Origin: an uncultured Myxococcales bacterium
Lineage (GTDB): Bacteria; Myxococcota; Myxococcia; Myxococcales; Myxococcaceae
Length of the DNA: 64,000 nt
Reading direction: 5' to 3'
NCBI GenBank assembly: GCA_937980205.1
Contig: CALJKW010000021.1
Span: 310,001 to 374,000 of the forward strand
The position numbers and the translations under genes were made by a program. Below, piece by piece: positions 25,428-34,553 of the stretch (position 1 is its first letter; each line of letters begins with the position of its first letter). The notes beneath the pieces are model-generated. The model saw only the letters and a program-made list of their open reading frames with translations. It was not told the origin of the DNA and did not search any database.

Positions 25428-26711
25428 ATGAGTGAGCGGATCGCGGTCGTCGGGCTTGGATACGTGGGGCTTCCGGTTGCGCTGGCGTTCGCGCGCAAGT
25501 TCCCTGGCACCATCGGCTTCGACATCAACGAGAAGAAGGTCTCGCAGCTGAAAGCGGGCCTGGACGTCACCGGCGAAGTGCACGGCGAGGTGTTGAAGGC
25601 GAGCACGCTGCAGATGACCGCCAGCGGCGATGACCTGAAGAAGGCCACGTTTTTCGTCGTCGCGGTCCCCACTCCGGTCGATCACAACAACACCCCCGAC
25701 TTGACGCCCGTCGTGAAAGCGAGCGAGACGGTCGGCCGGGCGCTCAAGAAGGGCGACGTGGTGGTGTTCGAGTCGACCGTCTACCCGGGAGTCACCGAAG
25801 ACATCTGCGGCCCGGTGCTTGCCAAGGCGTCGGGGCTCAAGCAGGGCGTCGACTTCAAGCTGGGCTACAGCCCCGAGCGCATCAACCCCGGCGACAAGCA
25901 GCACACCCTCGAGCGCATCACCAAGGTGGTCTCGGGCGAAGACGCCGAGACGCTCGAGCGGGTGGCCACGACCTACGGCGCTGTCATTGAGGCCGGCGTG
26001 TTCAAGGCCGCTTCGATCAAGGTCGCCGAGGCCGCCAAGGTGATCGAGAACACCCAGCGCGATCTCAACATCGCCCTGATGAACGAACTCGCGATTATCT
26101 TCGACCGCATGGGCATTCGCACCCGCGACGTACTCGCAGCTGCCGCTACGAAGTGGAACTTCCTCAAGTTCTCCCCCGGCCTGGTCGGCGGTCACTGCAT
26201 CGGCGTCGACCCCTACTACCTGACGATGAAGGCCCAGCAGCTCGGCTATCAGCCCGAGGTGATCCTCGCGGGCCGGCGCATCAACAACAACATGGGTCCC
26301 TTCGTCGCGCAGCGCCTGGTCAAGCTGCTGGTGCACGCCGGCATCCCGGTGAAGGGCGCGAAGGTCGGAGTGCTCGGCCTCACCTTCAAAGAGAACGTCT
26401 CGGACATCCGCAACTCGAAGGTGCCCGACATCATCAAAGAGCTGGCCGAGTTCGGCATCCAGGCGTGCATTCACGACCCGCTCGCCGACGCAGCCGAGAC
26501 GCGCCACGAGTACGGCCTCGAGCTGTCGAAATGGGAAGAGCTCGACGGGCTCGACGCGCTGGTGGTCGCGGTGCCGCACAAGGCGTACGCCGAGATGTCG
26601 GGTGAGGCGCTCGCGAAGCGCCTCAAGCCGGGCGGCGTGTTGATCGACGTGAAGAGCATGGTGGACCCGGCGACGCTCCCCGCGGGCCGGGTGACGTACT
26701 GGTGCCTCTGA
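25428..26711 (+). CDS. UDP-N-acetylhexosamine 6-dehydrogenase (TviB/WbpO type)
   Basis: A 427-residue nucleotide-sugar dehydrogenase that oxidises C6 of a UDP-HexNAc to a uronic acid. The Rossmann start is VVGLGYVGLP, the middle has YSPERINPGD, and the nucleophile Cys257 is in GGHCIGVDPYYL. Sequence type and the adjacent epimerase match the TviB-TviC / WbpO-WbpP pairs, which make UDP-GalNAcA. The start of the epimerase lies inside its last codons (ten-base overlap). Confidence 0.92.
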   Translation: MSERIAVVGLGYVGLPVALAFARKFPGTIGFDINEKKVSQLKAGLDVTGEVHGEVLKASTLQMTASGDDLKKATFFVVAVPTPVDHNNTPDLTPVVKASETVGRALKKGDVVVFESTVYPGVTEDICGPVLAKASGLKQGVDFKLGYSPERINPGDKQHTLERITKVVSGEDAETLERVATTYGAVIEAGVFKAASIKVAEAAKVIENTQRDLNIALMNELAIIFDRMGIRTRDVLAAAATKWNFLKFSPGLVGGHCIGVDPYYLTMKAQQLGYQPEVILAGRRINNNMGPFVAQRLVKLLVHAGIPVKGAKVGVLGLTFKENVSDIRNSKVPDIIKELAEFGIQACIHDPLADAAETRHEYGLELSKWEELDGLDALVVAVPHKAYAEMSGEALAKRLKPGGVLIDVKSMVDPATLPAGRVTYWCL

Positions 26712-27697
26712 TCCAACAGCTGGAAGGGCAGCTCAAAGGGGCTCCACGGCGCTGGCTGGTCACGGGCGCGGCGGGCTTCATCGGCTCTCACCTCGTCGAG
26801 CGGCTGCTCGCGCTGGGCCAGACGGTGGTCGGCTTGGATGACCTCTCGACCGGCAGTCAGGCGAACCTCGACGCCGTGGCGAAGGGCGCAGCGGGCTGGC
26901 GGTTCATCCGCGGCGACTGCGCGGACCTCAACGCCTGCCGGCAGGCGTGCGAAGGCGTCGAGCTGGTGCTGCACCAGGCGGCGCTGGGCAGCGTGCCCCG
27001 CTCGATCGAAGACCCGCTGCGCACCCACCGCGCGAACGTCGACGGCTTCGTGAACATGCTGGTGGCGGCGCGCGACGCGGGCGTGAAGCGCTTCGTGTAC
27101 GCCTCGTCTAGCTCGGTGTACGGCGACGACGCGACGCTGCCGAAGGTCGAAGACCGCATCGGGCGCGTGCTGTCGCCCTATGCCGCGTCGAAGCGCATCA
27201 ACGAGGTGTACGCCGGCACGTTCGAGAAGGCCTACGGGCTGTCCACCATCGGGCTGCGCTATTTCAACGTGTTCGGCCCGCGACAGGATCCGAACGGCGC
27301 TTACGCCGCCGTGGTCCCCAGGTGGATCGCGCGGCTCGGGCGCGGGGAGACCTGCGAGATCTTCGGCGACGGCCAGACCAGCCGCGACTTCTGCTACGTG
27401 GCGAACGCGGTGCAGGCGAACCTGCTCGCCGCGACCGCGCCCAAAGTGTCCGACACGGTGTTCAACGTCTCGGTCGGAGGCCGCACCACGCTGGTCGACC
27501 TCTACACCCAGATCCGCGACCGGGTTGCGGCCCGCCGGCCCGACGTGAAGACGCTCGCCGCGGTGCACCGGCCCTTCCGCTCCGGAGACATCCGCGATTC
27601 GCAGGCCGACGTGCGGCGGGCGGCAGAGCTGCTCGGGTACGTGCCGACGCACGATCTGGCGCGCGGGCTCGACGAGACCGTGAGGGCGTACGCGTGA
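26702..27697 (+). CDS. UDP-N-acetylglucosamine 4-epimerase-like SDR (TviC/WbpP type)
   Basis: A 331-residue extended short-chain dehydrogenase. NAD site GAAGFIGSHL (about 24-33), the Ser of SSSSVYGDD and the Tyr160/Lys164 pair of SPYAASK are present, as is NVFGPRQDPNGAYAAV. The N-terminal roughly 18 residues before the Rossmann fold are typical for WbpP/TviC. GTG start within the upstream gene; its stop overlaps the neuB GTG (GTGA). Confidence 0.9.
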   Translation: MPLIQQLEGQLKGAPRRWLVTGAAGFIGSHLVERLLALGQTVVGLDDLSTGSQANLDAVAKGAAGWRFIRGDCADLNACRQACEGVELVLHQAALGSVPRSIEDPLRTHRANVDGFVNMLVAARDAGVKRFVYASSSSVYGDDATLPKVEDRIGRVLSPYAASKRINEVYAGTFEKAYGLSTIGLRYFNVFGPRQDPNGAYAAVVPRWIARLGRGETCEIFGDGQTSRDFCYVANAVQANLLAATAPKVSDTVFNVSVGGRTTLVDLYTQIRDRVAARRPDVKTLAAVHRPFRSGDIRDSQADVRRAAELLGYVPTHDLARGLDETVRAYA

Positions 27698-28719
27698 AGA
27701 TCGCCGACCGGAACATCGGAGACGGCGCGCCGTGCCTCGTGGTGGCCGAGGTGGCCCAGGCGCACGACGGCTCGCTGGGCACCGCGCACGCGTACATCGA
27801 CGCCGCCGCGAAGGCCGGCGCCGACGCGATCAAATTCCAGACCCACATCGCCGCGGCCGAGTCGACGCCGGGTGAGCCGTTCCGGGTGAAGTTCAGCCGC
27901 CAGGACGCCAGCCGCTACGAATACTGGAAGCGCATGGAGTTCACCGAGCCGCAGTGGGTCGGCCTCGCCGATCACGCGCGCGAGAAGGGGCTGGTGTTCC
28001 TCTCGAGCCCGTTCTCGACGCAGGCCGTCGAGCTGCTCGAGCGCGTCGGCGTGCCGGCGTGGAAGGTCGGCGCGGGCGAGGTGAGCAACCTGCCGATGCT
28101 CGAACGACTCGCCGCGACGGGAAAGCCGGTGATCCTCTCCAGCGGAATGTCGCCGTGGGAAGAGCTCGATCGCGCCGTCGAGACGGTGCGTAAGAACTGC
28201 GCGGTGTTGCAGTGCACCACCAGCTACCCCTGTCCGCCCGAGAAGCTCGGCCTCAACGTGATCGCGCAGCTGCGCGAGCGGTACCGCGTGCCGGTGGGCC
28301 TGTCGGACCACTCGGGCACCATCTTCGCGGGGCTCGCCGCCGCGGCGCTGGGCTGTGACGTGCTCGAGCTGCACATCGTGTTGAGCCGCGAGTGCTTCGG
28401 GCCCGACACGACGTCGTCGGTGACGTCGGGCGAGCTGCGCCAGCTGGTCGACGGCATCCGCTTCATCGAGCGGGCGCGCGCGAACCCAGTGGACAAGGAC
28501 AGCGCCGCAGCGGGCATGGCAGACCTGCGGAAGATGTTCGGGAAGAGCCTGGTGGCGGCCCGCGAGCTCGCGCCCGGCGCGAGGCTCGGCAACGCCGACG
28601 TGGTGATCAAGAAGCCGGGGACGGGCATTCCCGCCGCGCGGCTCAAAGAGACGATCGGCCGCCGTCTCAAGCGCGCGGTGAAGGCAGACGCGCTGCTGGC
28701 CGAGGAGGACTTCGAGTGA
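27694..28719 (+). CDS. neuB: Nonulosonic acid synthase (NeuB family)
   Basis: A 341-residue PEP-dependent synthase that condenses an N-acetylhexosamine with PEP. The TIM barrel has AEVAQAHDGSLGTA, ADAIKFQTH, FLSSPFS, VGAGE, SSGMS and GLSDHSG; the C-terminal about 60 residues are the SAF antifreeze-like domain. With NeuC and NeuA next to it, the simplest product is N-acetylneuraminic acid; legionaminic acid is possible because the same three steps serve both. The GTG start shares GTGA with the upstream stop. Confidence 0.9.
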   Translation: MKIADRNIGDGAPCLVVAEVAQAHDGSLGTAHAYIDAAAKAGADAIKFQTHIAAAESTPGEPFRVKFSRQDASRYEYWKRMEFTEPQWVGLADHAREKGLVFLSSPFSTQAVELLERVGVPAWKVGAGEVSNLPMLERLAATGKPVILSSGMSPWEELDRAVETVRKNCAVLQCTTSYPCPPEKLGLNVIAQLRERYRVPVGLSDHSGTIFAGLAAAALGCDVLELHIVLSRECFGPDTTSSVTSGELRQLVDGIRFIERARANPVDKDSAAAGMADLRKMFGKSLVAARELAPGARLGNADVVIKKPGTGIPAARLKETIGRRLKRAVKADALLAEEDFE

Positions 28720-29882
28720 ACGCCAGACGCAAGGTGTGCGTGGTGCTGGTCGATCGCGCCAACTATGGCCGGCTCAAGCCGGTGATGACCGCCATCCGCG
28801 AGCGGCCCGAGCTGCAGCTGCAGATCGTCTGCGCCGGCACGATGGTGCTCGAGCGCTTCGACCAGCCGGTGAAGGTGGTGCAGGCCGACGGCTTCACCGT
28901 CGACGGGCAGATCTACACCGAGCTCGAGGGCAGCACCCCGGCGACGATGGCGAAGTCGGTCGGCTTCGGGGTGGTCGAGTTTGCGAGCGAGTTCCAGCGG
29001 CTCAACCCCGACGTGGTACTGATCATCGGCGACCGCTACGAGGCGCTCTCGGCGGCGCTCGCGGCGGCGTACATGAACAAGCCGATCGTGCACCTGCAGG
29101 GCGGCGAGGTGAGCGGGTCGATCGACGAGAGCGCGCGGCACTGCATCAGCAAGCTCGCGCAGTTTCACTACCCGGCGACGAAGCGCTCGGCCGATTACCT
29201 GGTGCGCATGGGCGAGCGGCCCGACACCGTGCTGGGGGTGGGCTGCCCGTCGAGCGACATCGCGCGGGTGCTCGATCGCACCATCGACCCGAAGCTCATC
29301 AACGGTCGCGGCGGCGGCGTCACCATCGACGTCGATGCTCCGTACCTGCTGGTGGTGTTTCACCCCGTCACCACCGAGTACGGCGGCGAGCGCACGCAGA
29401 TGGACGAGCTGCTCGGCGCGGTCGACGAGGTCGGCACGCAGACGGTGCTGCTGTGGCCGAACATCGACGCGGGCGCGGACCACATCAGCAAGTCGATTCG
29501 CGAGTACCGCGCGCAGCGGCCGGCGAACCGCATCCGCGCGCTGACCAACCTCACCCCCGAGGCGTACCTCAAGGTGCTCGCGAAGGCGGCGTGCGCGATC
29601 GGCAACTCGTCGAGCTTCGTGCGCGACGCGGGCTTCCTCGGCACGCCGGTGGTGCTGGTGGGCAGCCGGCAAGACTGCCGAGAGCGCGATGTGCACGTGA
29701 CGCAGGTCGAGCCGAAGCGGGCGGCCATCGCCGACGCGATTCGCAAGCAGCTGGCGCATGGCCGCTGGGCGCCGAGCACGCTCTACGGCGATGGCCACGT
29801 CTCAGAGCGCATCGCGAAGGCGCTGGTCGAGCTCGAGCCGTACGTGCAGAAGCGCCTCGCGTTCGCCACCTCGTCGCGATGA
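28716..29882 (+). CDS. neuC: UDP-N-acetylglucosamine 2-epimerase, hydrolysing (NeuC family)
   Basis: A 388-residue GT-B-fold enzyme that converts a UDP-GlcNAc-type donor to ManNAc-type sugar and UDP. Family marks are DRANYGRLKPVM at the start, IIGDRYEALSAALAAAYMN, LQGGEVSGSIDESARHCISKL, HPVTTEYG and GNSSSFVRDAGFLGTPVV. It could act on UDP-GlcNAc (sialic acid) or on a diacetamido sugar (legionaminic acid). GTG start in a GTGA overlap; its stop overlaps the next ATG. Confidence 0.9.
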   Translation: MNARRKVCVVLVDRANYGRLKPVMTAIRERPELQLQIVCAGTMVLERFDQPVKVVQADGFTVDGQIYTELEGSTPATMAKSVGFGVVEFASEFQRLNPDVVLIIGDRYEALSAALAAAYMNKPIVHLQGGEVSGSIDESARHCISKLAQFHYPATKRSADYLVRMGERPDTVLGVGCPSSDIARVLDRTIDPKLINGRGGGVTIDVDAPYLLVVFHPVTTEYGGERTQMDELLGAVDEVGTQTVLLWPNIDAGADHISKSIREYRAQRPANRIRALTNLTPEAYLKVLAKAACAIGNSSSFVRDAGFLGTPVVLVGSRQDCRERDVHVTQVEPKRAAIADAIRKQLAHGRWAPSTLYGDGHVSERIAKALVELEPYVQKRLAFATSSR

Positions 29883-30823
29883 CTGGGCGACCCCGGCTGC
29901 TCGTCGCCGAGCCGATGGACTTCAGCCCGAAGGCGGTGGCGTTGCTGCAGGGCAGCGTCGACGTCGAGCTGCGGCAGACGCCCGCTGAGCGGCTCGGGGC
30001 GGCCTTCGCCGAGTACGACGCGGTGTGGTTCCGCCTGGCCCACCGAATCGACGGCGCGGTGATCGGCGCGAAGCCCCGCTGCCGGGTGCTGGCCACGCCG
30101 GTGACCGGCATCGATCACATCGACCTGAAGGCGTGCGCGGCGGCGGGCGTGCGGGTGGTGTGCTTGAAAGGCGAAGTCGACTTCCTCAAGCAGGTGCGCG
30201 CGACCGCCGAGCTCACCGTGGGCCTGGCGCTGGCGCTGCTACGCCACATTCCCCAGGCGTCACGGTCGGTCGGCGAAGGGCAGTGGAATCGGGATCTGTT
30301 CCGCGGCCGCGAGCTGTACGGCAAAACGGTGGGGCTGGTCGGGGTGGGGCGTTTGGGCTCGATCGTAGCGGGGTACTTCGCGGCGTTCGGCACGACGGTG
30401 CTGGGGTACGACGTGCGGCCTGACTTCCCGGCGGGCGTCGAGCGGGTGGCGTCGCTCGCCGAGCTGATGGCGCGCAGCGACCTGGTGAGCCTGCACGTGA
30501 GCTACGACGAGACGACGCGGGGACTCATCGGTGCGCGGCAACTCGAGGCGATGAAGCCGGGCGGCTGGCTCATCAACACGTCGCGCGGCGGGGTGCTCGA
30601 CGAGGCGGCGCTGCTGGCGGCGCTGCAGAGCGGCCGGCTGGCGGGAGCGGCGTTGGACGTGTTGAGCGGAGAACCGGCGGTCGATGCGCGCCACCCGGTG
30701 GTGCAGTACGCGAAGGCGCACGACGACGTGCTGGTGGTGCCGCACATCGGCGGGAACACCGTCGAGTCGTTCGAGAAGACCGAGCTGTTCCTCGCCGGAA
30801 AGGTCCTGGAGGCGCTGCGATGA
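29879..30823 (+). CDS. D-isomer specific 2-hydroxyacid dehydrogenase within the neu operon
   Basis: A 314-residue NAD-dependent dehydrogenase of the phosphoglycerate dehydrogenase / erythronate-4-phosphate dehydrogenase group. NAD site GVGRLGSIV (about 155-163), catalytic Arg in RATAEL (about 107), the Glu in the following segment, and His in PHIGGN (about 287). The length and lack of an ACT domain resemble PdxB-like proteins without their dimerisation tail. It is locked between neuC and neuA by four-base overlaps on both sides, so it probably serves the same pathway. Which 2-keto or 2-hydroxy acid it uses is unknown. Confidence 0.82.
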   Translation: MTGRPRLLVAEPMDFSPKAVALLQGSVDVELRQTPAERLGAAFAEYDAVWFRLAHRIDGAVIGAKPRCRVLATPVTGIDHIDLKACAAAGVRVVCLKGEVDFLKQVRATAELTVGLALALLRHIPQASRSVGEGQWNRDLFRGRELYGKTVGLVGVGRLGSIVAGYFAAFGTTVLGYDVRPDFPAGVERVASLAELMARSDLVSLHVSYDETTRGLIGARQLEAMKPGGWLINTSRGGVLDEAALLAALQSGRLAGAALDVLSGEPAVDARHPVVQYAKAHDDVLVVPHIGGNTVESFEKTELFLAGKVLEALR

Positions 30824-31518
30824 AGGTGCTGGCGGTGATCCCCGCGCGGGCGGGCAGCAAGCGGGTGCCGGGAAAGAACCTGCGCAAGCTGGGCGGCAAA
30901 GAGCTGGTGGCGCGCTCGATCGAGACGTGCCTGGGGGCGCGGCGGGTGACGAAGGTGCTCGTGTCGAGCGACAGCGACGAGGCGCTGGCGATCGGCGCGC
31001 GGTACCCGGGGGTGATCGCGCTGCGCAGGCCCGACGAGCTGTCGACCGACACGTCGCCGGCGATCGACTACGTGCGGCACGCGCTCGGCACGCTGCCCGC
31101 GGGCGCCTTCGACGCCGTGGCCATCGTGCAGCCGAGCTCGCCGCTGACGGTGAGCGCAGACCTCGACGCGACGCTCGAGCTGCTCGAGCAGAGCCCCGAA
31201 GCGGACTCGGCGGTGAGCGTGATGCCGGTGGATCACGCGCTGCACCCCGTGAAGTTCAAGCGTCTCGAGGGCACGCGGCTGCTCGCCTACCTCGAGGAGG
31301 AGCGGGGCCGGATGATGGCGCACGAGCTGCCGCCGCTGTACGTGCGCAACTGCTCGGTGTACGCGGCGTGGCTGCGCACCATCGAGCGGGGCACCATCAT
31401 CGGCGACGACTCGCGCGGCTACGTGATGCCCAGAGAGCGCAGCGTCGACATCAACGACGAGCTGGATTGGCAGTGGGCGCGCTTCCTGTTCGAGCAGGCT
31501 GCGGAAGCACGGCGTTGA
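30820..31518 (+). CDS. neuA: CMP-nonulosonate cytidylyltransferase (NeuA family)
   Basis: A 232-residue enzyme that activates a nonulosonic acid with CTP. The CTP-binding start VIPARAGSKRVPGKNL (about 6-21) and the VQPSSPL motif are diagnostic; DINDELDW near the end is the metal-binding region. Last gene of the neuB-neuC-dehydrogenase-neuA run. Its 3' end overlaps the convergent acyltransferase gene by 68 bases. Confidence 0.93.
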   Translation: MKVLAVIPARAGSKRVPGKNLRKLGGKELVARSIETCLGARRVTKVLVSSDSDEALAIGARYPGVIALRRPDELSTDTSPAIDYVRHALGTLPAGAFDAVAIVQPSSPLTVSADLDATLELLEQSPEADSAVSVMPVDHALHPVKFKRLEGTRLLAYLEEERGRMMAHELPPLYVRNCSVYAAWLRTIERGTIIGDDSRGYVMPRERSVDINDELDWQWARFLFEQAAEARR

Positions 31519-32161
31519 CGTGCCGTTCGGTCTGATCGGGCACGAGCGGCGTCGCACGGCGTCTGACGTCGACCTCGCGGCCACAGACGAGGTCGCGCGC
31601 GCGCGGCCAGCCCAGGAACTTTCCTTCGTTGCGCAGGCGCCGGTACTCGTCGGCAGGTCGCTCACGCAGAATCTTCGCGGGCGCGCCACCCACGATGGCC
31701 AGCGGGGGCACGTCTCGCGTGACCACCGAGCCTGCGCCCACGATTGCTCCCTCGCCGATGCGGACGCCGGGAATGAGGGTCACGCGCTCTCCGATCCACG
31801 CGCAGTCGTCGATGATCACGTCGCGCAACAGGCGGGTGTGGTCGTACGGCAAGGCCTCGGGGGCCTCGAAATTGTGATTCTCGGTGACGATGCGCACCTG
31901 CTCCGCGAAGTGCACGTGCGAGCCGATGATGAGCTGGCCTCCTCCCCGGCATACGAAGTCGCGATTGATGCAGACGTCCTCGCCGAGAAACGTGCGCTGC
32001 GGCGCGCCGATCGAGATCGGGCCGTTGACCGAGCAACCGGGCCCCAGTGAGCCGAGCTGCTCGAGCTGCACGAGGGTATCGTGGAAGAGCACCCAATTTT
32101 GTGCTGGGCGCAGCACGAGCTTGCGGAGGGCCCGATAGGTGAGGGATGACAGTTTCCCCAT
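31451..32161 (-). CDS. Left-handed beta-helix acyltransferase (hexapeptide repeat)
   Basis: A 236-residue maltose/galactoside O-acetyltransferase-like protein. Hexapeptide repeats run from about 45 to 155 (CINRDFVCRGGGQLIIGSHV, VIIDDCAWIGERVTLIPGV, GEGAIVGAGSVVTRDV) and the catalytic His is in ENHNFE. It probably O-acetylates a sugar of the polymer with acetyl-CoA. The last about 40 residues are not family-like and lie where it overlaps neuA, so the reading frame may have drifted past an older stop. Its start overlaps, head to head, the methyltransferase start. Confidence 0.82.
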   Translation of the reverse strand: MGKLSSLTYRALRKLVLRPAQNWVLFHDTLVQLEQLGSLGPGCSVNGPISIGAPQRTFLGEDVCINRDFVCRGGGQLIIGSHVHFAEQVRIVTENHNFEAPEALPYDHTRLLRDVIIDDCAWIGERVTLIPGVRIGEGAIVGAGSVVTRDVPPLAIVGGAPAKILRERPADEYRRLRNEGKFLGWPRARDLVCGREVDVRRRATPLVPDQTERHVNAVLPQPARTGSAPTANPARR

Positions 32162-33050
32162 GAGCGGCGAGTATATGCGACGCGTTCGAACGGCCGCGGG
32201 TGCACTCTGGAAGCGGAGTCCCCGCGACAATGCGCGCCGGCTGTTGAAGCGCCCGGGCGTGCCGGTTTGGCTCGACGGCAAGCACGCCCAGTGGAATCGG
32301 CTGCCATATTACCTGAGCCTGTTCCAGGCAGCGGCGGAGAGCGCTGGGCGACCGCTCTCGTTCGCGGGGCGTCGAGTGATCGAGATCGGTGCTGGCCCCG
32401 TCCTCGGCCTTCTGCCGTTCGCGGTCGTCGAGGGCGCTTCCGGCGGTGCCATCGTCGAGCCCGGTTGGGTCGAGCTTCGGAATGAACCGGACTTTCGCCA
32501 ACAATACCTCTGGCCGCTCTACGTGACTCACGCCCGCCTGTTGGGGGGGGCTGGCGACGACTTCGCGGGCTTCCTTCGGGCTGTCGACGCACTCGAGGTC
32601 GAGACCGCCGAGCTGGAGCAGCTCGCCGTAGGTCAGGCGCGGTACGACGTCTTTCTGTCGAAGTCGTGTCTCGAGCACATCCGTGATGTCGACGGCGCCG
32701 CGCGCGCAGCGCGCGCGATGTCGACGGCCGATGCGCTGCATCTGCACTACGTCGACTTTTCGATGCACTACGAGGTGGATCGCGAGGGCTCGCCGTTCGG
32801 GCGCACCTACGCGATGGCCAAGAGCGAAAACCCAGAGCTGCTCGGCCAGTCGACCGGGCGAGGCGTCGTCAACCTCTTGCGCCCCTCCGAGATGTTGGCG
32901 ATCTTCAGGCGGCACTTCCGGCGCGTGGGCCTCTTCCCCTTGGAGCACTGGACGGGGCGCATCGATTGGCAGTCTCGTCATGGAGACTGGAACGCCTACT
33001 CCGAAGAAGATCTCGCGCTGGCAAACGGGGTCTTGATTGCCAGCCCGTAG
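32160..33050 (+). CDS. Class I SAM-dependent methyltransferase-like protein
   Basis: A 296-residue protein with motif I VIEIGAGPVLGLLPF (about 73-87), acidic residue at the end of the second strand (VEPGW) and the motif FLSKSCLEHIRDVDGA, typical of class I methyltransferases with a lost or altered middle part. It could methylate a sugar or act near it; the substrate is unknown. ATG at 32160 chosen; GTG 32139 and ATG 32175 (preceded by GGCGAG) are alternatives. Base use here is slightly less G/C-biased than in the neu genes. Confidence 0.65.
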   Translation: MSGEYMRRVRTAAGALWKRSPRDNARRLLKRPGVPVWLDGKHAQWNRLPYYLSLFQAAAESAGRPLSFAGRRVIEIGAGPVLGLLPFAVVEGASGGAIVEPGWVELRNEPDFRQQYLWPLYVTHARLLGGAGDDFAGFLRAVDALEVETAELEQLAVGQARYDVFLSKSCLEHIRDVDGAARAARAMSTADALHLHYVDFSMHYEVDREGSPFGRTYAMAKSENPELLGQSTGRGVVNLLRPSEMLAIFRRHFRRVGLFPLEHWTGRIDWQSRHGDWNAYSEEDLALANGVLIASP

Positions 33051-33071
33051 TCAGGTGCTTCATCTCAGGCG

Positions 33072-34553
33072 ATGAGCATGCGCACCTTCTTCATTCACGT
33101 CGGGGCGGGCCGCGTCCATCTGCTGGCTGAGCTGCGTCGCCTCGGCCTCGAAGTCGTTTTCTTCACCACCAACGATGCGCCGAAGCCCGAGGTCTACGCC
33201 GAGATGGCTCCTGGCGTGCCGTTCATCACGAACGCTCACGCTCAATCGGGAAGATCGCCGCTTCTCGGCCCGCCTCCTCCTGCCCGTCTCGAGGACATTC
33301 AGGGGATAGCGGCCAGCGAACAGGTCGCACTCCATTGCTTCGATCGAAGCAACGCGGCAGGGCGCTCGATGATCGAGCTTCACAGCCTCTACCTCGAGCA
33401 TGTTGGCCGATGGAGGGCCATCCTCAGTCGTTATGACCCAGAGGTGCTCGTCTTCAGCGACAATCCGCATCACGGCTGGGACAACGTGCTGTACGCACTG
33501 GCGCGGCTCGACGGCCGGAAGACCGCCATCATCGGCTACACGGAGCTCGAGAGACGCGTGATCGTGAAGTCGCGCATTCACGAAGCGCCGGGGCCGACCG
33601 CTGAAGAGGTCGACCAGGCGGTCGCCTCGGCTCGCGCGGTCGCTGAGGTGAGCCGAGATGCGAACAATCTCCGCAGCAATCAGCGGACGAATGACCTTCG
33701 CCGCATCCGATGGAAGACGTCGTTGCTCGGAGCCGCTCGCCTGATGGTGGGGTTGAAGCAGTTCCAGCGGACGCCGCCGATGGGGCTCTTCTTCCTCGGC
33801 GACGAAACACCCCGGTACATCAAGGTACGATGGACGCTCTTTCAGAACAGGCTGGTCGGTCGCCAGCTGTTCCAGGCTTGGCAATCGCTGGCTCGCAACG
33901 TCAGCGTTGCCGAACCCTTCGTCTATTTACCGCTGCCCATGCAGCCCGAGAGCACGACGGTGCCTCTCGCCGGCGAGTACAGCGACCAGCTGACCCTGAC
34001 GAGGGTCGTCGCCGAGGCGCTTCCTCAGGGTTGGAAGCTCTACGTCAAAGAGCATCCAGCCCAGCTGGTGTGGAATCTCGCCTCGCGAGGGCGCACGGTC
34101 GACTACTACCGGCGCCTCGCACAGATCCCCCGGGTGTCGCTGATCAGCCTCGAGGTCAATGGGGGCTATCTCGCAGGAAAGGCGAGGGCAGTCGCGACGG
34201 CGACGGGAACGACCGGGTTCGAGGCGATCGAGGCGGGTGTTCCCGCCGTCGTCTTCTCGACGCCCTGGTATGCAAAGGCACCCGGCGTCATCCAGGTTCG
34301 CACGGTCGAACAATGCCGGGATGCGCTCGGCAAGATTCAGCGAGGTGAAGCGACGGTCGATCGCGACCGCTTGCGCGTCTTCAAGCACCTGATGGCCGAG
34401 CGCTACACGGTCGAAGCCATCTTCGACAGTGAGACCGCACTCGCGAACGACAAAGCCCCCGTGGCGACGGCTGCGCGCTTGGCCAAGGCTATCCGCCAGG
34501 TGATTGATCGACAGACCGCAGGGGGCCCTGTCGAGGATCGACTGAAGGCTTAG
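33072..34553 (+). CDS. Capsule polysaccharide synthesis/export-type glycosyltransferase (KpsS/KpsC-like)
   Basis: A 493-residue cytoplasmic protein with the second half typical of the capsule_synth family: FVYLPLPMQPESTT, YSDQL, LPQGWKLYVKEHPAQ (about 318-332) and a GTTGFEAIEAGVPAVVF donor-site loop. Family members are Kdo transferases (KpsC/KpsS) or related surface-sugar transferases. The N-terminal half is unlike anything I recognise. It may transfer an activated nonulosonic acid or a Kdo-like linker. ATG at 33072 with a second at 33078; ends four bases inside the convergent ABC transporter gene. Confidence 0.7.
   Translation: MSMRTFFIHVGAGRVHLLAELRRLGLEVVFFTTNDAPKPEVYAEMAPGVPFITNAHAQSGRSPLLGPPPPARLEDIQGIAASEQVALHCFDRSNAAGRSMIELHSLYLEHVGRWRAILSRYDPEVLVFSDNPHHGWDNVLYALARLDGRKTAIIGYTELERRVIVKSRIHEAPGPTAEEVDQAVASARAVAEVSRDANNLRSNQRTNDLRRIRWKTSLLGAARLMVGLKQFQRTPPMGLFFLGDETPRYIKVRWTLFQNRLVGRQLFQAWQSLARNVSVAEPFVYLPLPMQPESTTVPLAGEYSDQLTLTRVVAEALPQGWKLYVKEHPAQLVWNLASRGRTVDYYRRLAQIPRVSLISLEVNGGYLAGKARAVATATGTTGFEAIEAGVPAVVFSTPWYAKAPGVIQVRTVEQCRDALGKIQRGEATVDRDRLRVFKHLMAERYTVEAIFDSETALANDKAPVATAARLAKAIRQVIDRQTAGGPVEDRLKA

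Noticed and set aside
26782..26790. CGGCTCTCA as another -10 element
   Set aside because: It lies inside the epimerase gene (encoding part of the NAD motif) and has no GAACCC 20 bases upstream.
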